From contig JAAYCK010000114.1 in assembly GCA_012729835.1 (NCBI GenBank), positions 44,745 through 108,744 on the forward strand: a DNA stretch of 64,000 nucleotides, written 5' to 3'. The translations under genes were made by a program, and so were the position numbers. Under the pieces are notes generated by a model that worked only from the letters and a program-made list of their open reading frames with translations, was not told the origin of the DNA and ran no database searches. This document shows positions 48,343 to 58,681 of this stretch, piece by piece. Source of the stretch: Syntrophomonadaceae bacterium. Its GTDB lineage: Bacteria; Bacillota; Syntrophomonadia; Syntrophomonadales; Syntrophomonadaceae. Each line of letters opens with the position of its first letter. Positions within the stretch are counted from its first letter, which is position 1.

Positions 48343-49734
48343 TTGAAACTGACGCACGACATATTTCTGGAACAACAGCAAAAATTGCTGATGACACCTG
48401 AATTGCGCCAGGCTATAGCCATTCTGCAGATGTCGACCATTGAGCTTTCTGAGCATATCAACCGAGAAATGGAAGAGAATCCTTTTTTAGATGAGAAGGA
48501 AGCTGAAGATAGTAATAATGATCTTGAAAAGGGAATGGAAGCTGAAGAAAGTTCGAGTCGCACCGAGGAATGGCTCGAACTATTTCATGATCGTGACATT
48601 GGGCTAAATGTCCGGGAACAGGCTGAGGAAAAATCCTTTGACAACTTCCTCATTCGGCGGCCCAGTCTCTATGAACACTTAGAGTTCCAGCTCCATATGA
48701 TTTGTAAGAACGAGAGCGACCTGGAGATCGGCAGCTTCCTGATCGGCAGCATTGACAGCAATGGCTATCTGGGAGGGGAGATGGCAGAAGTAGCCCGGCA
48801 GCTAAATGTCCCAGAAGCACGGGTCCAGGAAGTTCTGGAAATGATTCAAACCTTCCATCCCCACGGGGTAGGAGCACGTGACCTGGCTGAATGCCTACTG
48901 CTGCAGCTCCGCCATTATGGTAAAGAAAACGATATTGCCCGCGCTATTATTGAGCATTATCTGAGTGATATGGCGGCTGGCAAGATCAACAAGATAGCAA
49001 CTAACCTGAACATATCACTGCAACAGGTACAGGATATGTGTGATCTGATCCGTACCCTGGATCCCCGGCCCGGCCTGCAGTATGGCGATGCCAATGAGAT
49101 CAAGTATATCGTGCCGGATGTAATTGTTGAAAAGGTAGATGGTGAATATGTAGTCGTAGTGAATGACATCAATTTCCCACGCCTTTCTATCAACAACGTT
49201 TACGAGAGTATTCTGCGCCAGCCCAATTCCTTTAACCAGGAGGCCCGCAAGTACCTGGAGGAAAAGATGGGTGCTGCCATATGGCTGATCCGCAGTATCG
49301 AACAGCGCCGCATGACCCTGTATAAAGTATCTCGTTGCATCGTAGATATTCAGAGGGATTTCCTGGACTACGGAGTAGAATATATGAAGCCCCTAAATCT
49401 GCGGCAGGTCGCTGAACTAGTTGAGGTTCACGAGTCTACTGTCAGCAGGGCTACTACCAACAAGTACATTCAGACGCCGCAAGGTTTGTTCGAACTTAAA
49501 TACTTTTTCAGTACCGGGGTAGGATCATGCTACGGAAGTCAGAAGATTTCTGCGCGCAGTATCAAACATATGGTGGAGGAGATAGTAGGTGCCGAAGATT
49601 CCACCCGTCCGCTGAGTGATGAAGCTATTGCCGCCGCTCTTAAGAATAAAGGCATCAACATTTCCCGCCGTACGGTTGCCAAATACCGTCAGGAACTCGG
49701 CATCCTTTCTACTATGGCTCGAAAAAGGTACTGA
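48343..49734 (+). CDS. rpoN: RNA polymerase sigma-54 factor
   Basis: TTG 48343 is preferred over GTG 48334, because AAAGGGGG (48327-48334) then sits 8 bp away and because the family begins like MKLTHDIFLEQQQKL. 463 residues: Q-rich activator-binding region I (LMTPELRQAIAILQMS), acidic region II, core-binding domain, helix-turn-helix (VHESTVSRAT) and the RpoN box (ISRRTVAKYRQELGI). It directs transcription from -24/-12 promoters with enhancer proteins. I see no -24/-12 site in this window. Confidence 0.95.
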   Translation: MKLTHDIFLEQQQKLLMTPELRQAIAILQMSTIELSEHINREMEENPFLDEKEAEDSNNDLEKGMEAEESSSRTEEWLELFHDRDIGLNVREQAEEKSFDNFLIRRPSLYEHLEFQLHMICKNESDLEIGSFLIGSIDSNGYLGGEMAEVARQLNVPEARVQEVLEMIQTFHPHGVGARDLAECLLLQLRHYGKENDIARAIIEHYLSDMAAGKINKIATNLNISLQQVQDMCDLIRTLDPRPGLQYGDANEIKYIVPDVIVEKVDGEYVVVVNDINFPRLSINNVYESILRQPNSFNQEARKYLEEKMGAAIWLIRSIEQRRMTLYKVSRCIVDIQRDFLDYGVEYMKPLNLRQVAELVEVHESTVSRATTNKYIQTPQGLFELKYFFSTGVGSCYGSQKISARSIKHMVEEIVGAEDSTRPLSDEAIAAALKNKGINISRRTVAKYRQELGILSTMARKRY

Positions 49735-49820
49735 TCAGCCCGCTTTTCAGCCGGATTATTCCTTTCAAACAAACTTTCAGGGAAAAATGTAATGCTGTAT
49801 ACATCCTAATTGGAAGATTG

Positions 49821-49829
49821 TGATATAAT
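49821..49829 (+). promoter_or_regulatory. Extended -10 promoter of the cggR-gap operon
   Basis: TGATATAAT fits the extended -10 pattern TGNTATAAT. No good -35 is present, which the extended element tolerates. Confidence 0.6.
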
Positions 49830-49873
49830 AATTATGTAGAAAACAGCTTTTTAGCTATAACATTAAGCGGTGT

Positions 49874-49889
49874 GGGGCAATATTGCCCC
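49874..49889 (+). promoter_or_regulatory. Candidate CggR operator
   Basis: GGGGCAATATTGCCCC is a perfect 16-bp palindrome about 45 bp after the extended -10 and before cggR. A further GCCCC half-site lies at 49903-49907. In B. subtilis CggR binds between promoter and cggR, so the position is right; the sequence differs from the Bacillus operator. Confidence 0.5.
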
Positions 49890-49934
49890 TGGTGAACATA
49901 ATCGCCCCGAAAGAATATACTACAAGAGGACAAA

Positions 49935-50963
49935 ATGAATCTGCTTTTTACTGTTATGGAGCGTTTCGCCCCCGAAGCCATGGAAATCATTGAGACCCGC
50001 TATCGTGTATTGCGCCAGATCATACACGGTCAGCCGCTAGGTCGCCGCCAGCTAGTGAAGGCCCTGGGTTACTCCGAACGCACAGTGCGTGGAGAAATCG
50101 ACCTGCTTAAAGAACGGGGAGCCATCTACATTACGCCAGCCGGTATCTACCTCACCCATAACGGTGAAGAGATGCTGCGGGAGATCGATGAGCTAATTCC
50201 GTTGTTGTTCAACCTGCAAACGCTGGCGGAGCAGGTTAAGGCGAGATTCAACCTGGACGAGGTAATCCTGGTACCGGGTGATTCATATCAGGATGCACTA
50301 GCCAAGAAAGACCTGGGCCGGGCTGCCGCCCGCTTCCTCAGGAAGACCTTACAACCGGGTTCAGTGCTGGCGGTAACCGGAGGGACGACTCTGGCCGAGA
50401 TGGCGGAGGCTATCGGCGAAGGCATCAGCCTTCCTGACGTGCTGGTAGTACCTGCCCGAGGCGGTCTTGGCGAAGAGATGGAGCAGCAAGCCGGCACTAT
50501 TGCCGCCAAAATAGCACGTGCTATCGGAGGACAGTACCGTTTACTGCATATCCCTGACAACCTGGAGGTTAACACAGCAGAAATATTGAAAAAGGATATA
50601 CATGTGGCGGGAATGGTCGATACCATCAAGGCCAGCCAAGCCCTTTTCCATGGCATCGGTGATGCGCAGGAAATGGCTAGCCGTAGGGGATTGGGACCTC
50701 AAGCCATGGAGTACTTAAATAAGCATCGGGCAGTGGGTGAAGCTCTGCGATATTATTTCGATGAAAAGGGCAATATAGTATATGAAGTTCCGGGCATTGG
50801 CCTGGAGCTGACCGACCTGGATAAGATCTCCCGGGTCGTAGCAGTAGCCGGCGGGAGCAACAAGGCTTTGGCCATCGAGTCAGTACTCCGTAATGGCAAA
50901 GAAAATGTACTTATAAGTGATGAAGGCGCGGCACGCAGTATTATGAGAATAGCAGAAAGGTAG
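49935..50963 (+). CDS. cggR: Central glycolytic genes regulator CggR (SorC family)
   Basis: A 342-residue repressor. The N-terminal helix-turn-helix ([21 protein letters not shown]) is followed by a sugar-phosphate-binding SorC domain ([34 protein letters not shown]). In Bacillus it represses the gap operon and is relieved by fructose 1,6-bisphosphate. It directly precedes gap with 2 bp between, so the operon regulates itself. Confidence 0.95.
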   Translation: MNLLFTVMERFAPEAMEIIETRYRVLRQIIHGQPLGRRQLVKALGYSERTVRGEIDLLKERGAIYITPAGIYLTHNGEEMLREIDELIPLLFNLQTLAEQVKARFNLDEVILVPGDSYQDALAKKDLGRAAARFLRKTLQPGSVLAVTGGTTLAEMAEAIGEGISLPDVLVVPARGGLGEEMEQQAGTIAAKIARAIGGQYRLLHIPDNLEVNTAEILKKDIHVAGMVDTIKASQALFHGIGDAQEMASRRGLGPQAMEYLNKHRAVGEALRYYFDEKGNIVYEVPGIGLELTDLDKISRVVAVAGGSNKALAIESVLRNGKENVLISDEGAARSIMRIAER

Positions 50964-50965
50964 GG

Positions 50966-51979
50966 ATGATAAGGATGCCAGTGAATGTAGCAATCAATGG
51001 TTTTGGACGGATCGGACGTCTGGTTGCCCGTTTGCTGCTGGCCCGCAATGATGTCAGGCTGGTAGCAGTAAATGATCTGGGGGCTATAAAAGCCGGGGCT
51101 CATCTGTTCAAATATGATTCTATCCATGGAGTTTTCAAGGGTGATGTGACGGTGGAAAATGATGAGATAGTGGTGGGCGGACACAGGATAAAATACCTGT
51201 CACAAAAGGATCCGTCCACTCTGCCCTGGGGTGATCTGGGGGTCCAGGTAGTAGTCGAGTCCACCGGTGTTTTCCGCAGCCAGGAAAAGGCGGCATTGCA
51301 CCTGCAAGCCGGGGCGGCCAAGGTGGTAATTACTGCCCCGGCCAAGGGAAAGGTTGATTTGACCATGGTCATGGGGGTCAATCAGGATAAATATACCCCG
51401 GACATGACCGTGATATCCAATGCTTCCTGCACTACCAACTGCCTGGCGCCAATAGCAAAAGTAGTACTGGAGCAGTTTGGTATCGTGCATGGCATGATGA
51501 ACACGGTTCATTCCTATACCAATGATCAGCGGGTGCTGGATTTAGATCATGAAGACCTGCGAAGGGCCAGAGCTGCCAGCTTGTCAATGATACCCACCAC
51601 CACCGGTGCTGCTACTGCGGTAGGCGAGGTGATACCTGAACTGAAGGGCAAACTGGATGGACTGGCCATTCGGGTCCCCACTCCCAATGTATCCCTGCTT
51701 GATCTCACATTCCAGGCCGAAAAACCGGTCAGTGTAGAGGCATTGAATAAAGCTTTTAAGGAAGCCAGCGAAGGGCCGTTGAAAGGCATACTGAAGTATA
51801 CTGAAGAGCCGCTGGTATCTATCGACTACCGAGGGGAAGAGAACTCTTCAGTGGTAGATGGTCTGCTTACCATGGTAATGGGTGACCGCATGGCCAAGGT
51901 TATCGGCTGGTACGACAACGAATGGGGTTACTCAGCCCGGGTCGCCGATGTGGTTAGTTATATCGGAGCCCGTCTGTAA
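50966..51979 (+). CDS. gap: Glyceraldehyde-3-phosphate dehydrogenase
   Basis: A 337-residue enzyme with the NAD-binding NGFGRIGRL, the catalytic Cys in SNASCTTN (C155 from this start) and the C-terminal WYDNEWGYS. It makes 1,3-bisphosphoglycerate. The start ATG 50966 has AGAAAGG 5 bp upstream, but ATG 50975 aligns better with known proteins and would place the Cys at 152. It opens the lower glycolysis run. Confidence 0.97.
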   Translation: MIRMPVNVAINGFGRIGRLVARLLLARNDVRLVAVNDLGAIKAGAHLFKYDSIHGVFKGDVTVENDEIVVGGHRIKYLSQKDPSTLPWGDLGVQVVVESTGVFRSQEKAALHLQAGAAKVVITAPAKGKVDLTMVMGVNQDKYTPDMTVISNASCTTNCLAPIAKVVLEQFGIVHGMMNTVHSYTNDQRVLDLDHEDLRRARAASLSMIPTTTGAATAVGEVIPELKGKLDGLAIRVPTPNVSLLDLTFQAEKPVSVEALNKAFKEASEGPLKGILKYTEEPLVSIDYRGEENSSVVDGLLTMVMGDRMAKVIGWYDNEWGYSARVADVVSYIGARL

Positions 51980-52032
51980 AGCTGCATTGATTGACTTATG
52001 GTTATAATATTTAAATTTCCGGAGGTGTCTTC

Positions 52033-53208
52033 ATGAGAGGGTTGCGGGATGCAAAGCTGGAAGGACAAAGAGTCTTGATGCGGGTCGATTTTAATTTACC
52101 CATGGATAAGTTGGGGGAGATAATCGACGACAGCAAGATGAAAGCTGCACTGCCATCCATTAAGTATGTACTCAGCCAGGGTGGGCGCTTGATCCTTATG
52201 ACCCATCTGGGGCGTCCAAAGGGCGGCCCGGAACCCAAATACAGTCTGAAGAAAGTGGCGGAACGATTGGGCCTGCTGTTGGAGCAGCCGGTATTGATGA
52301 TGGATGACTGTATCGGTCCGGAAGTGGAAGGGGCCAGCCGCAGTCTGGCTAATGGCAGTCTTATGATGCTGGAAAATCTGCGCTTTCACAAAGGGGAAGA
52401 AGACAATGATCCTGCTTTTGCCAAACAGCTGGCTGCGCTTGGAGACATCTATGTAAACGACGCTTTTGGAACGGCACACCGAGCCCATGCCTCCACGGCG
52501 GGAGTAGCAGACTATCTGCCCAGCTATGCCGGCTTCCTCATGGAGAACGAGGTACAGATGCTTAATTCGGTGCTGGATTCGCCGGAATGTCCGCGTATGG
52601 GAATCCTGGGCGGGGCCAAGGTGGCCGATAAACTTGGACTTATCGATAACCTGCTCGGTAAGCTGGATATTATTTTGATCGGCGGCGGGATGGCTAATAC
52701 TTTTTTAAAGGCCCAGGGCAAGAAGATAGGCAGATCACTTTGTGAAGATGATCTGCTGGATGAGGCCCGGCGCCTGTTGGAAAAGGCCAAAGAGAAAAAA
52801 GTATCGCTGCTGTTGCCGGTTGACGCAGTGGTTGCGGATGAGATATCCCCTGCCGCAAAAGCTATAGTGGTGAGTGTTGACGAGGTTCCAGAGAATATGA
52901 TGATACTGGATATTGGACCCCGTACCATAGAGATCTACAGCCAGGAGATCATGCGAGCCCACACAGTTATCTGGAATGGCCCGATGGGGGTTTATGAATA
53001 TGAACCATTTGCCAGCGGGACCCGTGAGGTAACCAGGGCAGTGGCAGATTCTTCGGCGGTTAGTGTTATCGGCGGCGGAGATTCAGCAGTTGCGGTACAT
53101 GATATGGGCCTGGAGCACGAGATAACGCACATATCGACAGGCGGCGGTGCTACCTTAGAGTACCTGGAGGGCATAAGATTACCGGGAGTAGTAGCCTGCG
53201 GACTGTAG
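52033..53208 (+). CDS. pgk: Phosphoglycerate kinase
   Basis: A 391-residue enzyme with MRVDFNLPMD at the substrate site, THLGRPKGGP, GGAKVADKLG and the nucleotide site GGGDSAVAV. It makes ATP from 1,3-bisphosphoglycerate. SD GGAGGTG before ATG 52033. It is 53 bp after gap. Confidence 0.97.
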   Translation: MRGLRDAKLEGQRVLMRVDFNLPMDKLGEIIDDSKMKAALPSIKYVLSQGGRLILMTHLGRPKGGPEPKYSLKKVAERLGLLLEQPVLMMDDCIGPEVEGASRSLANGSLMMLENLRFHKGEEDNDPAFAKQLAALGDIYVNDAFGTAHRAHASTAGVADYLPSYAGFLMENEVQMLNSVLDSPECPRMGILGGAKVADKLGLIDNLLGKLDIILIGGGMANTFLKAQGKKIGRSLCEDDLLDEARRLLEKAKEKKVSLLLPVDAVVADEISPAAKAIVVSVDEVPENMMILDIGPRTIEIYSQEIMRAHTVIWNGPMGVYEYEPFASGTREVTRAVADSSAVSVIGGGDSAVAVHDMGLEHEITHISTGGGATLEYLEGIRLPGVVACGL

Positions 53209-53216
53209 GACGAAAT

Positions 53217-53480
53217 TAGCCACAGATAAACACAGATTATTTTTCAGAAGGCTATAGAAAGTTATTACTCTACTTTCCCAGTTGATTGATTATGTGAAGT
53301 AAAGAAACGCAAATTATCGGTATGTCATTGCGAGCGCAGCGAAGCAATCTTCCCTCGTTACGCCGTTTAAGATTGCTTCGCTATCGCTCGCAATAACAAA
53401 AGGCGTTAGCAATGACAATTCAACAGCTAACGTACGGTAAATATCTGTGATCTGTGTTATCATCTGTGTCCATCTGTGTT
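53217..53480. repeat. Intergenic repeat block between pgk and tpiA
   Basis: No gene is seen in 395 bp. CACAGATAAACACAGATT (53220-53237) opens it, CATTGCGAGCGCAGCGAAGC (53325-53344) and an inverted GATTGCTTCGCTATCGCTCG (53370-53389) lie in the middle, and ATCTGTGTTATCATCTGTGT closes it. Downstream, 53505-53525 carries a fragment of the GGAGCGGCCATATCCGC element. Confidence 0.75.
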
Positions 53481-53603
53481 AAATTTTCTTGCTAAATGGA
53501 TGGCAAGGAGCGGCCATATCCGCTTGTATGACATCGTGTTCATAGAAAAATTTGTGTGCAATAAAAATAGATAGATACTATTTGGTGAGAGGAGGGGGTT
53601 CGG

Positions 53604-54356
53604 CTGAGAACAACACTGATTATCGCCAATTGGAAGATGAACAAAACTAGCCATGAAGCCGAAGAATTCATAAGAGAACTGCTGCCATTGCTGGAAGGAA
53701 GCAGTGAGGTAGAGGTAGTCATATGCCCGGCCTATACTGTTCTGGAAAGGGCCGGTGTAAAACTTGGCGGGACTGGAATCAAGCTGGGGGCCCAGAATCT
53801 ATTCTGGGAGGAAAAGGGAGCCTACACTGGTGAGGTAGCCGCCGCCATGCTAAAAGATGCCGGCTGTAGCCATGTAATCATTGGCCATTCCGAACGCCGG
53901 CAGATCCTGGGTGAAACCGATATAGTCATCAACCGTAAGGTCAAGGCCGCGTTAGACGAAGGATTGATCCCGGTTCTATGTGTTGGCGAGACCCTGCAGG
54001 AGCGGGAAAAGCACCTGGCTCTTGAGCGGGTACAGGAGCAGTTGAACCGTGCGCTGAAGGATATAAACCTGGATAGAGGGCAACTGGTTATAGCCTATGA
54101 ACCAGTGTGGGCGATCGGCACGGGCGTCAATGCCAGCCCGGATGATGCCCAGGAGATGATAGCCTTTATCCGTGCCGGTTTGGCCAGGCTCTATAACCGG
54201 GAACTGGCAGATTCCGTACAAATATTATACGGAGGAAGCGTAAAAGACGAAAACATCGCAGCGTTTTTAGCTGAGGAAGATGTGGATGGAGCCCTGGTGG
54301 GAGGAGCCAGTTTACTGGCAGATTCCTTCGCCAGAATTGTGAGGTCCGGAAAATAA
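53604..54356 (+). CDS. tpiA: Triosephosphate isomerase, apparent CTG start
   Basis: The frame is open back to TGA 53586, and between that stop and ATG 53637 there is no ATG, GTG or TTG. ATG 53637 would remove catalytic Asn and Lys of NWKMN. CTG 53604 lies 5 bp after GAGGAGGGGG and yields [14 protein letters not shown], as in other TIMs; the length is then 250 residues, Lys is 11, His is 95 (GHSERR) and Glu is 166 (YEPVWAIG), all at family positions. It interconverts dihydroxyacetone phosphate and glyceraldehyde 3-phosphate. It overlaps gpmI by one base. Confidence 0.95.
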   Translation: MRTTLIIANWKMNKTSHEAEEFIRELLPLLEGSSEVEVVICPAYTVLERAGVKLGGTGIKLGAQNLFWEEKGAYTGEVAAAMLKDAGCSHVIIGHSERRQILGETDIVINRKVKAALDEGLIPVLCVGETLQEREKHLALERVQEQLNRALKDINLDRGQLVIAYEPVWAIGTGVNASPDDAQEMIAFIRAGLARLYNRELADSVQILYGGSVKDENIAAFLAEEDVDGALVGGASLLADSFARIVRSGK

Positions 54357-55890
54357 TGACGAAGAAACCATTAGTTTTAATGATACTGGATGGTTGGGGT
54401 ACCCGGCACGATTGCCAGGATAATGCTATTGCCCTGGCCGATCCGGTAAATTTTTATGCACTAAAAGAAAAGTATCCATCCACTCTTTTGAAGTGTTCCG
54501 GTAAGGATGTCGGGCTTCCAGCCGGACAGATGGGCAATTCCGAGGTGGGCCATCTGAATATGGGTTCCGGGCGCACCGTTTACCAGGAAATCACCCGTAT
54601 CAGCAATGCCATAGAAGATGGTAGCTTTTTCGAGAATCCTCAGCTTCGTGAAGCCATAAGCTCAGCTCGTGAAAAGGGGGGGGCAATTCATCTGATGGGC
54701 CTCTTGTCCGATGGCGGTGTCCACAGTTCCATGGAACATCTTTATGCCCTGCTGGATTTGTGCAAGCAGCAGGGTTGTAGCCGGGTCTTTGTGCACGCTT
54801 ACCTGGACGGACGGGATGTTGATCCCAAGAGTGCCGCCCGGTTCATATCCGCCCTGCAGAAGAGAATGGATGTCCTGCACTTGGGTCAAATAGCTACTCT
54901 CAGCGGGCGCTATTGGGGCATGGACCGAGATAAACACTGGGACCGGGTGGAGAAGACCTATAATGCCATGGTACTGGGCGAGGGGGTAATGGCGCCCAAT
55001 GCCTTTGCTGCGGTGGAGAACAGCTATGAAGCCCGGGTGACCGACGAATTTGTCGAGCCGGTTGTAATAATCGATGGGGATGGACAACCCCTGGCCACAG
55101 TAAAAGATGGAGACAGCATCATATTCTATAATTTCCGTTCCGATCGGGCCCGCCAGATCACCCGCGCCTTTGTCGACCAGGATATGCCACACTTCGAACG
55201 CCGGATCTGGCCACGGGTGCACTTTCTGTGTATGACCAGCTATGATGCGACTATTGATGCCCCAGTTGCTTTTCCGCCACAGAACCTGACCAATACACTG
55301 GGAGAGGTCCTGGCTCAGCACGGATTAAAACAATTAAGGATCGCGGAGACTGAGAAATATGCTCATGTAACCTTCTTCTTTAACGGAGGTATCGAAGAAC
55401 CCAATCCGGGCGAGGAAAGGGCCCTGATACCCTCGCCTAATGTAGCTACCTATAATCTTAAACCAGAAATGAGCGCGATTGAGATCACCGACCGGGTGAT
55501 CGCTGAACTGCAGCGTGATATATATGATGTAGTTATAATGAATTATGCCAATCCGGACATGGTAGGACATACCGGGGTGCTGGAGGCTGCCGTTAAGGCG
55601 GTGGCTACCGTAGACCAGTGCCTGCAGCGGGTAGTTGAACAGGTGAGATCCCAGGGGGGCAATATCATCATCACCGCCGATCACGGCAATTGTGAAATGA
55701 TGGTTTGCCCTAATACGGGTAATCCGTATACAGCACATACTACGGAAAAAGTCCCTCTCATCCTGGTGGATGATGATTATCTCGGAAAGCAGCTGCGGGA
55801 AGGCAGGTCCCTGGCGGATATTGCCCCCACCATGCTGAAGATACTAGATATACCGATTCCGGCGGAGATGACGGGGCAGCCGCTTATATG

Positions 55891-55891
<1 letters not shown>
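54356..55891 (+). CDS. gpmI: 2,3-bisphosphoglycerate-independent phosphoglycerate mutase
   Basis: A 511-residue manganese enzyme with LMILDGWG, the catalytic Ser in MGNSEVGHLNMGSGR, and C-terminal metal motifs NYANPDMVGHTG and TADHGNCE. It makes 2-phosphoglycerate. The start overlaps the stop of tpiA (TAATGA), so the two are coupled. Confidence 0.97.
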
Positions 55892-57305
<1,414 letters not shown>

Positions 57306-57391
57306 TACGCGGATTTTTTGCCACAGATTTAGATCATGTCTGTGTGAATCTGCGGCTAATTAAAAAAACGTCGCTCTGTGATTAAAAATTT

Positions 57392-57421
57392 TTGCTCATT
57401 CTAAATGCTTTATGTTACAAT
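57392..57421 (+). promoter_or_regulatory. Promoter for secG
   Basis: TTGCTC (57392-57397), 18 bp, TGTTACAAT with an extended -10 (57413-57421). Confidence 0.55.
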
Positions 57422-57457
57422 AGTTAAGCTATATGTACATAAGGCGGAGGTGAAGAT

Positions 57458-57688
57458 TTGCTTAAGATAGTTTTGTTGGTCATTCAGATAATCTGTGCGA
57501 TCGCTTTGATGGCAGTTATTATTCTGCAACCAGGTAAGAGCGCAGGTCTCTCGGGTAGTATAGCCGGCGGCAGTGAGCAGTTGTTTGGCAAGCAGAAGAG
57601 CCGCGGGGTGGATCAACTCCTGAGTAAGATAACTTGGTGGGTGGCGGCAGGCTTTATGATACTTACCCTGACCCTAAACCTTATTTAA
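57458..57688 (+). CDS. secG: Preprotein translocase subunit SecG
   Basis: A 76-residue protein with two membrane helices (VLLVIQIICAIALMAVIIL and WWVAAGFMILTLTLNLI) and the typical loop QPGKSAGLSGSIAGG. SecG assists the SecYE channel. TTG 57458 follows GGCGGAGGTG. The position after eno is standard in Firmicutes. Confidence 0.95.
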   Translation: MLKIVLLVIQIICAIALMAVIILQPGKSAGLSGSIAGGSEQLFGKQKSRGVDQLLSKITWWVAAGFMILTLTLNLI

Positions 57689-57720
57689 TAGTTTTATCAG
57701 CCCGGAGCAATAAAAAATGG

Positions 57721-57754
57721 GGGCAGGTAGCTTTAGAGTTATCTGCCCTTTTGT
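57721..57754 (+). terminator. Terminator after secG
   Basis: GGGCAGGTA and TATCTGCCC pair with one mismatch, followed by TTTTGTTTT. Confidence 0.8.
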
Positions 57755-57771
57755 TTTGGCGGTGAGTTTCC

Positions 57772-58515
57772 ATGATTTATATTCATAAAGCAGCAGAACC
57801 ATTTTTTCTGAATGGCAATACCGAAAAGGCGGTTTTGTTTTTACACGGTTTGACCGGTTCTCCCTCCGAGGTTCTTCCGGCTGCCATGCATCTAAATCAG
57901 CATTACGGCTATACTATAAGCGGTCCACTGCTGCCCGGTCACGGCTCGCACCCGCGTTTTCTGAATCAGACCGTTTGGCAGGACTGGTATGCAACCGTTG
58001 CCGAAGAACTGAATTATCTGCTTTCCTCTTATAAGAAAGTATGGGTAGCCGGCCTATCCATGGGCGGGTTGCTGGCTCTGCATGCCGCCCGTCAGATATC
58101 TGGTCTGCAGGGCGCTATCAGTATAAATGCCCCATATTATCCACGCGGATCGATCTTGATGCGGTTTACTCATATACTGAAGCACATTGTTCCTTACAGC
58201 AAAAAGCGCAACAGTGAACAAGTAGGTGCGCTGGCTGCCCGAGGTCGCTTTGCCTACGGCGTAATGCCGCTCTCGGCCTTTGACAGTATGATGGATCTGA
58301 GAAACATTGTAAAAGAAGAAGTCCCGGACATATCGATTCCGGTGCTGATAATGCAGGGCAGCCGGGACGAGGTGGTCTGGCCTAAGAGCGGCAAACAATT
58401 GGCCGCTATGATTCCCGGCACTTCTCTAATACTCCTGGAGAATTCGCAACATATCGCTACCATGGGCGAAGAGATTGCCTTGATCGCCCGGGCCATCAAA
58501 GAGTTTGCCAAATAG
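57772..58515 (+). CDS. Carboxylesterase (alpha/beta hydrolase, Est30-like)
   Basis: A 247-residue protein with FLHGLTGSPSE oxyanion region, nucleophile elbow GLSMGGL, catalytic Asp in GSRDEVVWP and His in ENSQHI. Est30-like enzymes hydrolyse short-chain esters. It sits between secG and rnr, as in B. subtilis (yvaK). Confidence 0.93.
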   Translation: MIYIHKAAEPFFLNGNTEKAVLFLHGLTGSPSEVLPAAMHLNQHYGYTISGPLLPGHGSHPRFLNQTVWQDWYATVAEELNYLLSSYKKVWVAGLSMGGLLALHAARQISGLQGAISINAPYYPRGSILMRFTHILKHIVPYSKKRNSEQVGALAARGRFAYGVMPLSAFDSMMDLRNIVKEEVPDISIPVLIMQGSRDEVVWPKSGKQLAAMIPGTSLILLENSQHIATMGEEIALIARAIKEFAK

Positions 58516-58542
58516 TAAAGCCTGGACGGAATGTTAAGCATT

Positions 58543-58571
58543 GTAGGGGCGGATTCCATATCCGCCCGCGA
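58543..58571. repeat. GGGGCGGAT palindrome
   Basis: AGGGGCGGATTCCATATCCG then CCCG. Similar palindromes lie at 61081 and 63690. Confidence 0.6.
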
Positions 58572-58630
58572 GTGGGATTAACAATCAAGTGTGTGGGAGA
58601 TAATGATAATATAATTTTGTCTAATCATAT

Positions 58631-58664
58631 AGATCTGCGCGCAGCGAAGCTGCCTGCGTCTATT
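58631..58664 (+). repeat. GC hairpin leader element before rnr
   Basis: GCGCAGC-GAA-GCTGCC followed by TGCGTCTATT, shortly before the ribosome binding site of rnr. Compared with the uvrC copy the stem changes from GCGGC/GCCGC to GCAGC/GCTGC, so pairing is kept. Confidence 0.65.
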
Positions 58665-58681
58665 ATTTTTTTGGAGGTATT

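Noticed and set aside
53637..54356. tpiA starting at ATG 53637
   Set aside because: This would remove catalytic Asn and Lys and has no ribosome binding site of proper spacing.
54662..55321. 219-codon open frame on the minus strand
   Set aside because: Antisense to gpmI, with no domain or ribosome binding site.
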